The notes under the pieces: model-generated
The model's database searches: none
What the model was told of the DNA's origin: nothing
What the model saw: only the letters and a program-made list of their open reading frames with translations
Part shown: positions 22,541 to 34,409 of the stretch, piece by piece
How positions within the stretch are numbered: the first letter of the stretch is position 1
How the letters are laid out: each line of letters opens with the position of its first letter
Source of the DNA: Fallopia convolvulus
Taxonomy: Eukaryota > Streptophyta > Magnoliopsida > Caryophyllales > Polygonaceae
Reading direction: 5' to 3'
Length of the DNA stretch: 64,000 nt
NCBI GenBank assembly: GCA_964016875.1
Contig: OZ024723.1
Location: 16,425,957 to 16,489,956, forward strand
Program-made: the position numbers and the translations under genes

Positions 22541-24762
22541 GAAACAGCATCGACATTGAGGATAAGCCAACCCGGTGGTGGTGGTGACCAGGTTGAAGTA
22601 GAATCCACGGTTGGAAGCGTGGGCAAGTCTTGACGTAATAGCTCGGAAGTTTTCATAGAGCATTCACGATATGCAGCTGTAACAGCTGTCACAATTGAAG
22701 ATAAACGAAGATGGCAATCTTGGTGTTCAAAAACCAGCTTGTTTCTTATTTTCCATGTCTGCCAAACCATATTCGAGAAGATGGAAGACCAAGTTTCACC
22801 AGCTTTGATATTAGCCATAATCCAGCTTCTAACATCAACACAGTCGAAAAAATTTGGTGGAAGACTATTTCCACTCAAAGCGAGCCATACATTCTTAATA
22901 ACAGAGCAGTCCCTCAAGAGATGAAGAATGGATTCATTGACACCGCATCTTGGACAAGCGGCTGTTGCAGCAAGATGACGACGTACTCGAACCCCATTGC
23001 ACAAAATGGATTCATGAGCAACCAGGAATAAGAAATGTCGTACCCGCTGCTGAACAAGGGTACGCCATATTGCCTCCCAAACAGGATGAGCTGGAATTAA
23101 GGAGGGAATTCGAATTAAATTCATTGCAGAACTAGTTATAAATTTACCAGACGGAGTGTATTGCCAACAAACTATATCTGTCTCGTCATCATTAGGACTC
23201 AAAACCACTGATTGTAGCCGAGCCATATATTCAGCAGGTAAGTAAGAATGCAACAGTTGCCAATTCCATCCCATTGGTGTCCAAAGCTCAGCCACAGTGA
23301 AGGCTCTAAACTCATTAGAAATTGGTTGTAGAGCAACGTCAGCTAATGGATGCTCGACAAGCCAAGCGTGACCGCAAAAGAAAGTGGACTTACCATTATA
23401 AACTGACATCCCAAGACCCAAATTAAGCGTTCTTGATCCCTCCAAAAAGCCCTTCCACATATAAGAAGAGCGAGGTTGTTGCTGAAAGATATCGATATCA
23501 AGCCGATTGGCACAATACTTTCCCCGAATGACACGACTCCAAACAAAATCAGGCTCATTGAGAAGACGCCAACCAAGCTTAGCGAGTAGAGCAGAATTAG
23601 ATTGCCTCATAGTCCGTAAGCCAAGCCCACCGTTCTTACGTGGTTGAACAAGCTTGTCCCACACAAGGAGGTGAATTTTTCTCTTTTTTGTTGTCGATCC
23701 CCAAACAAAACTTCGGACCAGCTGATCAATATCATCACAAATAGATCGAGGAACAAGCGTCGATTGCATAGCATAAATAGGTAGACTAGTAAGAACGGAA
23801 TTAGCAAGCGTAACCCGACCAGCAGCAGAGAGAGTTTTTGATTGCCATCCATGGAGTCTCAACTTAACTTTATCCAGAATGAAAGAGTACTTATCCGTCG
23901 TCATTCGCCCGGTGAGCGTCGGAATACCAAGATAAGAACCGAAATCATCCACAATAGGAATAGAAAGGTTGTTACTGACTTCATCACAAAGCCAAGAAGG
24001 AACATGCTTACTAAAAAAGATACTACTCTTATCATAATTCACCCTTTCACCCGAGAACATGCAAAATTGCTCAAGACAACCTTGAATGATCCGTGCTTGG
24101 GCAACTGTAGCTTCTCCAAAAAGAACCAAGTCATCAACAAAGAAAAGATGAGAAAGTCGAACACCACCTTCATAAATTGGCTTCCACTGCCCCGAAGCCA
24201 CTGCTGCCTCAATAATGTGAGAAAGAAATTCCATACATAGGACAAATAGATATGGAGAAAGGGGATCGCCTTGTCGTACCCCACGGGACGGTTTAAAATA
24301 ACCACCTTTAGTACCATTCCAAAGTAGCTCCATACCACCCTCTGTTTGGCATTTCATAATGATGTCAACAAGCTTTAAAGGGATCCGAGCATGCGATAAA
24401 ATTGCCCGTAAAAAACCCCATTTAACGCTATCATAAGCCTTGGCGAGGTCAATCTTCAGAATCATAGTACGGTCTGAATTATGAGAGGAAGACAGTGAAT
24501 GAAGCACTTCTTGAACTACCACAATATTATCAATGATTTGGCGTCCCGGAATGAAACTAGATTGAGCCGGGGAAACCAAGGAAGGAAGCACAGGCTTGAG
24601 ACGATTGGCAATCATCTTTGTAGCAATTTTGAATATCACATTCAAGAGGGAGATAGGCCGGAACTGAGCAGCAGAGCAAGGTTGATCAACTTTAGGAATT
24701 AAGACAAGAAGAGCATCTCCCAAGCCTGGCCGCAAAACACCATCATTCACAATCTTTAACAC
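22540..24762 (-). pseudogene. LINE reverse transcriptase (ORF2 middle)
   Basis: A 745-codon frame beginning MLKIVNDGVLRPGLGDALLV. Reverse transcriptase motifs in order: LIPKVDQP, FRPISLLNVIFKIATK, SSFIPGRQI, KIDLAKAYDSVKWGFL, RGVRQGDPLSPYLFVLCMEF and the catalytic FFVDDLVLF. The C-terminal part has the zf-RVT segment CPRCGVNESILHLLRDC. The catalytic aspartates are all present. The frame ends near 22,540, just inside RNase H, by frameshift. Confidence 0.93.
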
Positions 24763-24778
24763 TTCAGTAGAAACCTGT

Positions 24779-26200
24779 TTACCAACAAAATCCCAGTTCT
24801 TTTGGTAAAAAAGCAGCCGGATACCCGTCAGGCCTTGGCGCCTTGAACGGGCCCATCGATTTTAAGGCATGCCAAACATCAGCACTAACAAAAGATTGGC
24901 TCAATTGAGTAATAGCATCAGGCGTTAGGACTGGAAAATTAACCCCAGGGAGAGAACAAGGCTGCAGATCACTCGAATGCTCTGCTGAAAATAATGTTGC
25001 AAAGAAGTCAAGCACAAGACGTTGAAGTTGTCGTTCATCCGAAATCCAATTGCCCACCACATCTTGGAGCGATGTTATTCGATTTTGATGACGATGAATC
25101 ACTGTAGACAAATGATAATACCGAGTATTGCGATCGCCTTCAAGCAAGAAAGAAGCACGGGACTTTTGGAACCAGAAAATTTGCTCCTGCTGAAGGACAT
25201 CTTCAAGCTCGCGTCTCAAATCATGCTCAAGCTGAATAAGGAATTGGGATGGCCTCTGTTCAAGTTTCCGTTTTGCTCCTTGAAGATGCACCCACAGTTT
25301 GTGTTTACGATGAATAATGTTTCCAAAAACCGAACGATTCCAACAAGTCAAACCATCCGAAAGGGTAGCAAGTGCAGCAGGAGCTTCTGAGTTATATGTC
25401 CAATTAGCACGCATGAAACTACTAAAATCATCAGGTAAAAGCCAAGCCGCTTGAAAGCGGAAAGGATTTGGGCCGGAATGAAGATGCTTCTCCGACGTTA
25501 AATTGATCATAATAGGGCGATGATCTGAGTGGGGAGCAGAGAGGTGTGAAACAAAGGCATCCGGAAAGGCCAGCCGCCAAGCATCATCACAAAGACCGAG
25601 ATCTAACCGAGCAGCTTTGAAAGTATCAATCGAACGCCCTGTAGACCAAGTATACTGAGGACCAACAAACCCCAAATCAATAAGCTGCAAGCGATCAACA
25701 GATTCACAAAAGGCATTTGAAGCTTGATTAGAAGCCTCAGACGATTCAACACGTTCATGAGATGTCATTGTTGCATTAAAATCCCCTGCCAGAAGCCAAG
25801 GATTCTGATTTGTCTGAGAAAAAGTCGCTAATGAATCCCACAAAGCCACACGAGAAGAAGGATTGGGAGATGCATAGATAGCCGAAAGAATCCATGGTTC
25901 TGCAGCGCGCCGAGTTACCTCCACCGTAATATGCTGCTGATGGAGAGAAATAGGGTTAACTAGCACATCCAAAGTTTGCCAAAGAAGCCAAATACCACCT
26001 GAAAAACCCGTGACATCTAATCTAATCACCCCGTCAAAACCAAGTTGGTGACAAACTTGATCTGCTCGTATTCCACTTATATGAGGCTCAAAAATTGCAA
26101 GGACCGTGGGATCATGTAACCGGATTAATTCGCGGATTGAAGCAAGGAAATTTGTACTTCATGCACCCCGAACATTCCACAATAAAACACTCATTGGATT
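24779..26200 (-). pseudogene. LINE endonuclease domain (start of ORF2)
   Basis: Apurinic-type endonuclease domain. It begins with PMSVLLWNVRG at about 26190; a stop follows almost at once, and the frame then runs to 24779. Recognisable motifs are AGDFNATM (catalytic Asp/Asn), YTWSTGRSI, KAARLDLGL and APHSDHRPIMI (catalytic SDHRP). The part before the RT (RRELEDVLQQEQIFWFQKSR and LLEGDRNTRYYH) is typical of plant L1 ORF2. A frameshift at about 24,800 separates it from the RT. Confidence 0.88.
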
Positions 26201-26803
26201 CATAATAACCATATCAGAATTGAAAATAGTAATCAAACTTGTCATAAACGGAGAGGTTAAATTCTCCGATCCTGGAGCAAGATCAGCAAAACGCTGGATT
26301 GCACTACTAAGAGTGCTGGGCATTGAGACTCGGCTGAGACTCGGCTGAGTCTCAGCTTGTATTGGGAGCAATTCCACTCTCATCTTGTTCTCCATCCATG
26401 GAAGCCGCATTAGGAACGGTCTCGTCCGGCGGTTCGACACCACTATGTTTCGGCTGTTGGAGACTAGCAATGTGGTCGCTAGCGGGGTATTGTTGGGAGA
26501 AAGGTGGGCCATTAGGAGGAGAAGGGTGGGGAAGAGCACTTGTCGGCGTGGCAACAACATCGGCGATTGAAGTTTCCTGGTGATCAACTTTGGCAGGGAC
26601 GTTATTCTGTTCTTGTGGTATCGTCGATTGTGTGGGGGTGGGTAATTGGATAGAATCTGCAATAAGATTTGCTTTCGTTATATCAGTCGTTTTGGATAGA
26701 ATTGTAGCTTTGGAAGCAAGTTTGCCCATATCTTTCCTAGTAGCAGAGAGGGCAAGATCTTTAGAATCTTTCTTTCCTTTTTTCTTAGATATGCGAGATA
26801 CAA

Positions 26804-28272
26804 TTAAGGAAGCGGAGCCGTGTTAGATTTTTGTAATTCAGCCTCCCTTCCCAAAATACGTGCCTCGAACCGGTTTGGATCGATATTCGCCGATTTTATG
26901 GCTGCTTCAGAAATGACTGTTTTGCCCTTCGGAGGAAACCCTAATTTATCCTGTTGTGAATCATTAACCGCAGAAGGCGGCACTGACTGTGCGAGGACGG
27001 AATTCCCCCCGGAAGTGCCTTCACCAGCACCTAACTTCATTAACGCGTTAAATCTAGACCCCATTGATAACTCTTTGCGATTCTGGGAAGGAGCCCTGAC
27101 CGAAACATGGGTGGCATCTTTACCATCTTTGGTCTCCACAGGAGGACGGGCTCGGCGTTTCGGTTTGATTGGTTTCATCCAAGGTCCGAACGTAGGTTCC
27201 GGATCAGGAGGCTGAATATTGGCCGGACCATCCACAGAATGGTCATCAGTCTCTTGCTCTGGAGAGGGTTCTTTAGCCGGACATCTTTCTTGGACATGAC
27301 CGATTTTTCCACATTCATAACAAAGCATTCGGATCCCCTCGTACTGAATGTGCCAAGTGCGACGCCTGAACCGAAACCTCAGGAGTAAAGTTTGCTCAAG
27401 ATCAATTTCAACCGCAGACGAACAAACTGACCACGGTCAGCAGCAACAATAGTCTTATCAATGCGAACAAAACGGCCAACCGTTTCTCCTATCTTTTGCA
27501 AGAAGCCTCGTTGAAAATATTCTAAGCTTAGACCAGGAATCCGAATCCATGCTGTTAAAATCTTCGCAGGGCTATTAAACGGATCAAAGTTTGGTACCCA
27601 CCTACGTATCATGAGGCAGTTATCCCCAATCACCCACGGTCCTTGAGTTAACACGTAATTGTAATCCTCTTCTGTCGTGAACTTTGCCACGTAGTGATCG
27701 TTCCCAATATCAACCAAAGTAAGAACTCCCTTTAGTTGCCATTTCCGTTCGAGCCGTCGCTTAATCAAAGTATAACCTGGCCCCTTATCAAACATATGAA
27801 TGATGAGGGAGCGTGCCCATGGAAAACGAAGATTCCGTTTTTCCTCCGTTGTCAAAGTTATGGTAGGACATAGAGGATCCACTTCATCCGGTTCCTCATC
27901 ATCATCCGTATCATACAAGTAAGGTCTTTCTTGCCAAATAGTCGGAGGAGGCGCCATCCAGTTTCGAATTTGCACACTTTCTAGTGTCTCCTTAAAAGTA
28001 CGTGGAACCTGATTCTGTGCCCAAGGTGTGGTAGGGTGAACAAAAGGAGCACTTTTCCCCTTGGAAGGAAGTGCTGGGAAGGCCGGTGGTTGCTCCTGAG
28101 AGGCCAAGGCCGGAAGCACAAGTGCAACAAGAGTAGGTGCCGGAGATGGCAAAACATTGGCCGGCGAAGTTGGAGGAGGGACCCCAGTAGCCACCGGGGG
28201 ATCAATCTCCATGGTTGACGCATTTGGATTGGGAGTCGGAGTTTCATGTGTCTCGCCCGGAGAGGACGCCAT
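26804..28272 (-). pseudogene. LINE ORF1 (DUF4283 plus zinc knuckle)
   Basis: RNA-binding protein of the LINE. It starts with MASSPGETHETPTPNPNAST, then a proline-rich leader, then a DUF4283-type domain (NLRFPWARSLIIHMFDKGPG ... KWQLKG ... YNYVLTQGPWVIGDNCLMIRRW). The frame changes near 27,400. The second part has a complete CCHC knuckle, CYECGKIGHVQERC, and then a basic region. The frameshift between the two parts would give a truncated ORF1. Confidence 0.85.
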
Positions 28273-28438
28273 GTCCCACCGGAGGAGAGGAAGTTGTTGA
28301 AGACGAAAGTCAGCGGAACCCTAAGCGCGTGAACAAGCGCATTCTATGATGGAGAATCTGTGTAGCACTAGCACGACGCACGTGGGGGTGGCCTCAAAAT
28401 CAGGGAGAGCTACAAAAAGCTCCGGGTTCGAGTTTCTA

Positions 28439-28569
28439 GCTACTTTGAGCAAGCTAAACACTGCGTTTTAGGAAGAAACAACTAAAACATAAAACATAAA
28501 AAATAGAAGGCAGAATCGGAAATCCTACATCAGCACTTCCTTCCTCAAGAGGATCCTTGTCCTCAAGGA
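28439..28569. other. Right part of the LINE target and short spacer
   Basis: Follows the second TSD copy. The sequence gctactttgagcaagctaaa should be the original continuation of the SINE-like sequence at 22035. It then passes into the chromovirus relic. Confidence 0.35.
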
Positions 28570-29560
28570 TCGAGTTCTGGAAATTTGGCTCGAAGGTCTG
28601 AATAATATTCCCAAGTGGTCTTGTCTGGTGACTCTCTTTTCCACTAAACTAGGACCTTTGTTGTTACAGCATTGCCACGCTTAGCCATACACCTCTCGAT
28701 GATGGCTTCTGGTTCTTTACTCAATCTCACATCAGCTAAAAACTATGGTAATGTCGCTGGTGTTGTAGGAGGTGTCATACATGCCTTGAGTTGAATCACA
28801 TGAAAGGTGTTGTGAATCGCAGCAGAAGGGGGAAGTTCTAGCTTATAAGCTACTTTGTCGATCTTATCAATCACTTTTAACGGCCCACAAAACTTGGGAG
28901 AAAGCTTATGTGGGTGCTTCTGCTTTAATGAGTTCTGGCGGTAGGGTTGTAATTTCAGATACACCCAATCCCCAATATCAAATTCTCTTGGGGAGCGATG
29001 CTTATCAGCCAGCTGTTTCATGTGGTTCTGGGCCCGAATCAAATGGAATTTGAGCATTAAAATCACTTCTTCCCCTTTTTGAAAGCTTCTATCGACAATT
29101 CTGGAAGTACTCTCACCTGGCAAGAATGGCATGTGAATTGGTGGTGAGTAACCATATACATGACTTCAAAAGGTGAAGTGTTAATGGCTGAGTGATGAAT
29201 GGTGTTATACCACCATTCGGCCAGTGGTAGCCATCGAGCCCATGTGCGGGGTGCATCTGCACACATACATCTAAGTCTCCAAGGTTCTATTTGTGACCTT
29301 TGTCTGGCCATCTGTTTGAGGATGATAGGCCGATGAAAAATTCAGATCCACCCCCTGAATTCTGAAAACTTCTTGCCAAACTTCGCTAAGGAAGAGGGGG
29401 TCACGATCACTAATGATGGTTTGGGGGTTGCCATGCAACTTGAAGACTTGGTCTATGAAGAGTTGGGCTACTGTAATGGCAGTGAAGGGGTGTGATAAGG
29501 CTAGAGAGTGGGCGTATTTGTTGAGTCTATCCACTACTACCAATATAGATGAAATGTACA
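28570..29560 (-). pseudogene. Ty3/gypsy chromovirus relic: integrase C-half and chromodomain
   Basis: Minus-strand order: integrase core from SILVVVDRLNKYAHS (about 29560), IISDRDPLFLS, SSAYHPQTDGQTKVTNRTLE, a frameshift, then WLPLAEWWYNTIHHSAINTS, DWVYLKLQPYRQNSLKQKHP and CGPLKVIDKIDKVAYKLELP (GPY/F-like). Then a chromodomain (about 28745-28590) with EPEAIIERCMAKRGN and TTWEYYSDLRAKFPELDP. A chromodomain after integrase identifies a chromovirus (Tekay/Del-like). Stops and a frameshift make it dead. The catalytic Glu position of the integrase (TKV in place of the usual TEV) is Lys. Confidence 0.85.
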
Positions 29561-30062
29561 TCCTAAGAACCAAATCAACTACAAGAGGAACGGTGGAAAC
29601 ACGACGGAAGAAAACGACAATGTAATCCCCCACCGAATTGCATTCCCGGACGACGTTGGAAATACTCCAACACCGAAACCAAGCAAGCAAGCAGTGGATA
29701 TCCGCACGTAGCATCTTAATCTCCCACGGACAGCGCCAGTCACCAAGAACGGCTTTGACTAGCTGCAAGTTATCGCCTTTAATCTGGATGCGGTAAATGC
29801 CACGTCTGGTGGCCTTGATAATTCCTTGGTGCAAGGCGATGGTCTCGGATATCATCACAGATTGTCGGCTGACCAGTCCTCTGTCAATATTAATGGGTTC
29901 ACCGCAACAATCCCTGAGGATAAATCCGAACGAAGCCACCCCTTCTGTGTTAACTGAAACATCAAAATTAATCTTAGTGAAAGTTGTAACATCCCCGACC
30001 AAAGTGCATACGTCATTTTGCATGCACATAATAGTAGTAGCATATGCATAGAATATTGACAT
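29271..30062 (-). pseudogene. Chimeric open frame: LINE RNase H joined to gypsy integrase
   Basis: A single 263-codon frame. Its first part is a LINE-type RNase H: KINFDVSVNTEGVASFGFIL, ETIALHQGIIKATRRGIYRI, IKGDNLQLVKAVLGDW and VVRECNSVGDYI. Its second part (from about 29560) is the chromovirus integrase SILVVVDRLNKYAHSLALSH. The join is in frame and not part of either family's normal layout. It looks like an insertion junction rather than a selected fusion. The reading start near 30062 lies in the solo LTR and is artificial. Confidence 0.75.
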
Positions 30063-31730
30063 GATACATAGTGGATTTTTAAAAGTAATATTTATTTTCG
30101 AATTAAGTTTATTATATTTTAAAAAGTTTTTAAGTAAAAATTAATTATTAATTATTTCAGGGTAAAGTTTATAGTAAAGAAGATTTGAGGGTAAAAATCG
30201 TAATTTCTGAAAAAAATATGCCGACTTCAACGTGATATATATATGTTCATATCTTCATTATTAAGATACAGAGAGTTGGTGAGATAGAATAGACGAGTGG
30301 ATAGAAAAATCCATTACACATCTGTTTGATTTTGATTTCGATTGTTTTTGCTGGATCTAGTACAATATCTCTTCTATCGGGTTTTAATCTCAAAGTACAA
30401 GCATGATTTGGTAAGTTTTTAATTAGTTAATGGTTTATCTAGATTTTCCTAATTTTTCCAGATCTAGATCTACAGATGATTTTGATTTGAAAATCAGTCG
30501 ATTTATAGTTTTCAAAGGGTGTTTTCGATATTGGATTTATATTCGGTAAAAGATTTCAGAGTAATTTTAGGCTATTGCCTTGTAAGGATATTATGGGGAC
30601 TTTTGATCAAGTTTTTCATAAAGGTTTGAACTAGAAAAATGTTCTTTTATATATATAGTTTATTGTTGTCAAGTTTTAAAGGATTTGAAATTATGCACTA
30701 GAAGTTATAATGCATTCTGGCATTTCATTGCATTTGCGGTTAGAGTTTGTAAGAGTAAATAGCCTAATTTGCATTGGGTTACATATAGGAGCCCAAGTAA
30801 TAGACCGTGGTCATAGTCAAGGGGGAGAAATATAGTATCTGCCTTAAACAGGTGAGTATAGACCGGAGATTCAACCCTATGTGCTATATGTGCCATACGG
30901 ATATATGAGCTATATGGATATATGTGCTTTATGGATATATGTGCTATATGAGCTATATGGATATATGTGTTATATGGATTATATGGATATATGTGTTTTA
31001 TATGATAGCTCTGAAATTTCCAGAGTTGTTTGCACATAAAGTTTGTTAACAGATGGCATATGATATATGAATACATGATGCATTTGATTGCATAACATAT
31101 TGCAATGAGATTAAAAGGACCTGTGACTGTCTCGCCCTGAATTTGTATTACAGGACCTACGGGTCGTACAGGATCTTCAGATCATACAAGATCTACGGAT
31201 CATACAGGACCTACGGGTCATAATTCTTACAGGGACCATAAGAGTCCATATATAGTAAACTCGGGGCAAATTCAGGCTTGAACAGTTCACAGAATAATGA
31301 ATCGGATACATCGACATTTGCATTTGCATAGTAAATTCCTATATGACATATGTATAATATGTATGTATATGTACATGGACTGACTCTGTGTGAAATAATT
31401 GATGATGGTTTATATTCACTGAGTATGCGACTCACGCAAATCGCAAAATAATTTTTCAGGTTCAGCTAATTCTTACTGATGTGTGTCCGTTTAGAGGTCA
31501 CATTCATACAGGTCGGCCGGCTGAAGCTCTAAGCAACCTTCTCCTCCTCATTTTGCATCATAGACATATGGGTTGTAATAGAAGTTAGAGTAATAGATGT
31601 ATTAGCATAAGAAGTAACTACATATAAGTGTATGTGTGCAACCTCTTATGGTTGTTACTTTCTGCTTTGTGCTTATGTGGATAGTTGTTATATGTGAATT
31701 ATCTCTTTATATAAGAGATAAGTTATTACA
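29985..31730. mobile_element. Solo LTR, 1.75 kb
   Basis: Starts TGTAACATCCCCGACC and ends GTTATTACA. It is flanked by aaagt on the left (29980-29984) and by (a)aagt on the right (31730-31734), i.e. a 5-bp TSD with one A lost or shared. It contains internal tandem motifs typical of long chromovirus LTRs: gctatatggatatatgt at 30890-30990 and acaggacctacgggtcgt at 31150-31215. LINE sequence lies on both sides in the same orientation, so it inserted into a LINE relic and then lost its body by LTR recombination. Confidence 0.65.
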
Positions 31731-33110
31731 AAGTATACGTTATAGGGTATAAGGGTGTCCTCAAGGAGGAAAGCGGAAACCCGGTCCTCCCAGTTTATAA
31801 TATTTTTAATGTTCTCTTTCGGATTTAGACATCCAAAGCTAGTCTAGTTATCTTTCCAAAACCGGATGGTTTTGCCGTCACCAACCTGCCAGACAAGACC
31901 CTTGATGAATAGGGCTTTGAGGCCCATCATTTTGGACCATTGCCACGACGTATTTTGTTTCTTCTTGTATTTTAATAGTTCGTCGCATAGACTTATAAGT
32001 CTATAATGATTTGTTGAATTAGAGTTCTCACATTTGGGTAGTAAAGTGATGAACATGTGATTGATTTTCTTTAATATTTTCCCCGAGTGAAAGAAGCTTT
32101 TAACTGTTTTTGTGACATCAGGGCCGACAATATGCCAATACTTTTTATAAAAGCAGGCCGACATGCCGTCCAGACCGGGTGATTTGTCGTCACTGATGTC
32201 GAACGTGGCTTTCTTGATTTCCCCGTTCGTAACTGTGCTGGTTAACGCCGCATTGTCCGCCTCGGTGATTTCTTGTTGGATTGTTTGAGTCATATTTTGG
32301 AATTTTTCACGATTAATTTTAGTTGCGCGAAAGCGATTTTGGAAATCTCGCTTGACTTTCGTTTTAATGTTTTCTAGTCTCGTAATATGGGTTCCATTGG
32401 TTGTTCTTATCTCCTTTATGTTCGTTCTATTTCTCCTTCCATTTGCAATTCGATGGAAGTATTTGGTGTTTTTGTCATTGAGCTTGATGTGGTTATTTTT
32501 GGCTCTTTGCTTCCATTACGAGTAACGGAATTGAATGAGGCATGATCGTTTTTTGGAAAGCCTTTCTTGCTTTTGTATAAGTTGTGTGTTCTTATTCTCG
32601 ATGATCTCTTTTTGGATGTCGATGAGTTCTTCATCGATGATCCTAATTTGTTCGAAGATATTTCCGAAGGTTTTTTTTTGTTCCATGCTTTTGCTTTGAT
32701 GTTTAACAGTTGGGTCTTTTTTATAATGTTGAACATGTGGGATCCGCCCCGTTGAGGCGCCATGCTTGTTTTATGATGTTTTGGAAATCTTTCTTTTCGG
32801 TCCACATCATTTCAAATTTGAATGGTTGGGCACTAAATGCAATGCCAGTCGGGATATTGCATGATATTGGACAATGGTCAGATGATGAAAACGTGTGGTT
32901 TTTAGTCACTATAGAGGGGTACCACTGGAGGATTGGGTTGCTTACAAGGGTTCGGTCCAATTTTTCGAGGGTTGTTTTCTCTAGATTCTTTGATTTTCTC
33001 CAAGTGAATTTGTTCCCAATAGTAGAGATGTAACATAGGCCGCAATCATTTTTAAAATTAATGAGGCGCTCAAATCGGGCCGGGTTTGGGGCCGCATATT
33101 CTTTTGAGTA
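31731..33110 (-). pseudogene. LINE relic: endonuclease tail, RT fragments, zf-RVT start
   Basis: Minus-strand pieces: 33,110-32,721, endonuclease end (INFKNDCGLCYISTIGNKFT, LEKLDRTLVSN, SSSDHCPISCNI); 32,805-32,416, linker; 32,293-31,844, RT fragment (GEIKKATFDISDDKSPGLDG, MFITLLPKCENSNSTNHYRL), which jumps from the early RT to KGLVWQVGDGKTIRFWKDN, so the catalytic core is deleted. Further sequence up to 31731 still reads as LINE (WEDRVSAFLLEDTLIPYN). Its RNase H is probably the piece at 29.56-29.98 kb beyond the solo LTR. Confidence 0.8.
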
Positions 33111-33179
33111 TGAGAGATTTTTCTTGTTACTGAACAAATATTCAAAACAATAAAATATAAAATATAAAAATATGAATTT

Positions 33180-33900
33180 CAATTCCTACTCATAAAATAC
33201 AGAAGAAAAAAATTATAAATTACAATTCATATAGTAATAGAGATAGCTAATCAAGCTTCTTTAACCATATGAGAAAACCGATCTAATTGATAATAATGGA
33301 AAAGGTGATAGAAAATAAAATGAGATCACTAATCCAACCCATAGTGTTAAGTCTTTCAAGTACACGATAGATTATACTTGTCACTTAATAGCGCATCACA
33401 GAAGAGTGCTCGCGCTTCCGTAACGTCTTTCGAAGCGTGGGTTGGGGCACAAAAGTGTGACCGCGCTTTGGTGTACTATGCCCACGGAATTCCAACAAGG
33501 GCTAAAAGCGCGGGCTGGGCATGGAGTGCGCGGCCGCGTTTTATGAAGCTTACCCGCGCATTTCTCCGTGTCTGCGAGACGCGGGTTTGCTTGACGCCCA
33601 AAGAGTACGAGATCTTAGGGTTATTTTTTGTTTCCATCTTTATGACCCTTGAAAGATTTTATCTTCTATTTTTAAGGCATCTCCTTCTATTTAAATCTAC
33701 TTATAGTTATTGTAATTGTATCCACAATATTGAGAGTGAAATTCCTGGCTTGGTAGTGCTCCCAAACGTAGTCATTCTGACGAACTAGGTCAACAAATTC
33801 TGTTATGTTCTTCTTTTATTATTTCTTTCTTTCTTCTCTTGTGAGTTTGTGTGAATTCTCCCTTACTGTAGGGTCGAATTTCCTAACATTTGCAACCAAC
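33180..33900. other. Possible copia-type LTR fragment
   Basis: After AT-rich sequence there is a GC-rich block (33400-33600). It is followed by a stretch (33640-33890) with U5-like texture: repeated ttctttctttcttctctt and an end gtcgaatttcctaaca. No partner LTR, PBS or TSD was found, so this is a guess from texture. No gene is supported. Confidence 0.25.
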
Positions 33901-33928
33901 TAGGATCACCAGTTGAACTCCTCCGCCT

Positions 33929-34390
33929 ATGGATTGGGTCTCCCTCAACACAGATGTTGTCTCCAAGGGTAACTTGAGAGCCTCTGGTAGAGGAGGTGTG
34001 TTCATAGATCATACTGGAACCTTCTTGCATACCTATAGCTTCAAAAGTGGTGTTTGTGAGGCTATTACGATGGAAATTTTGGCCATCGGCAAAGGCCTAC
34101 TTATTGTAAACGAGTGGGCTACTCTCGACTACAAGTTCAAACTGATTCACTTCTTGCTTCCAAATTCTTGTCCATGTCATATCTACTGATTGCTACCTTC
34201 TGGAGAACTGCCACAACTCATGCAAGATTCTCATTGAAATGTTCAAATCCACGCTCAGCTAATAGGGTAGTTGATGTACTAGACTACTAGCCAATATGTC
34301 TTTAGATTTATCTACTCCTTTTCTTAAACTTTTTTACATTCATAATTGTTTTGTTAATCATATTCAAGCTAATGTAACCCATGATGGGGC
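33929..34390 (+). pseudogene. LINE RNase H fragment and 3' UTR, split by a CACTA element
   Basis: MDWVSLNTDVVSKGNLRASG, RGGVFIDHTGTFLHTYSF and the following ITMEILAIGKGLLIVNEW match a LINE-type RNase H on the plus strand. The frame is lost after about 34120. The 3' UTR runs to 34390. It continues at 45509-45579, after the CACTA element, with ctcctcccactgattaataa and a poly(A) of eight. Confidence 0.7.
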
Positions 34391-34409
34391 CCACTATACC
34401 ATTCTGCAG

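Larger units (their letters stand above)
22036..28421 (-). mobile_element. Full-length L1-type LINE, minus strand, 6.4 kb
   Basis: Bounded by a perfect 17-bp target site duplication, ccgggttcgagtttcta, at 22019-22035 and 28422-28438. The T run right after the left TSD is the poly(A) tail on the minus strand. In order of the minus strand it carries ORF1 (28272 to 26804), endonuclease, reverse transcriptase, a zf-RVT segment and an RNase H domain, which is the plant L1 layout. Each ORF has at least one frameshift or stop, so it is probably immobile, but the perfect TSD shows that insertion was fairly recent. Confidence 0.93.

Noticed and set aside
22002..26826. Many plus-strand frames across the LINE
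   Set aside because: They are shadows of the minus-strand LINE ORFs, which carry the conserved motifs.
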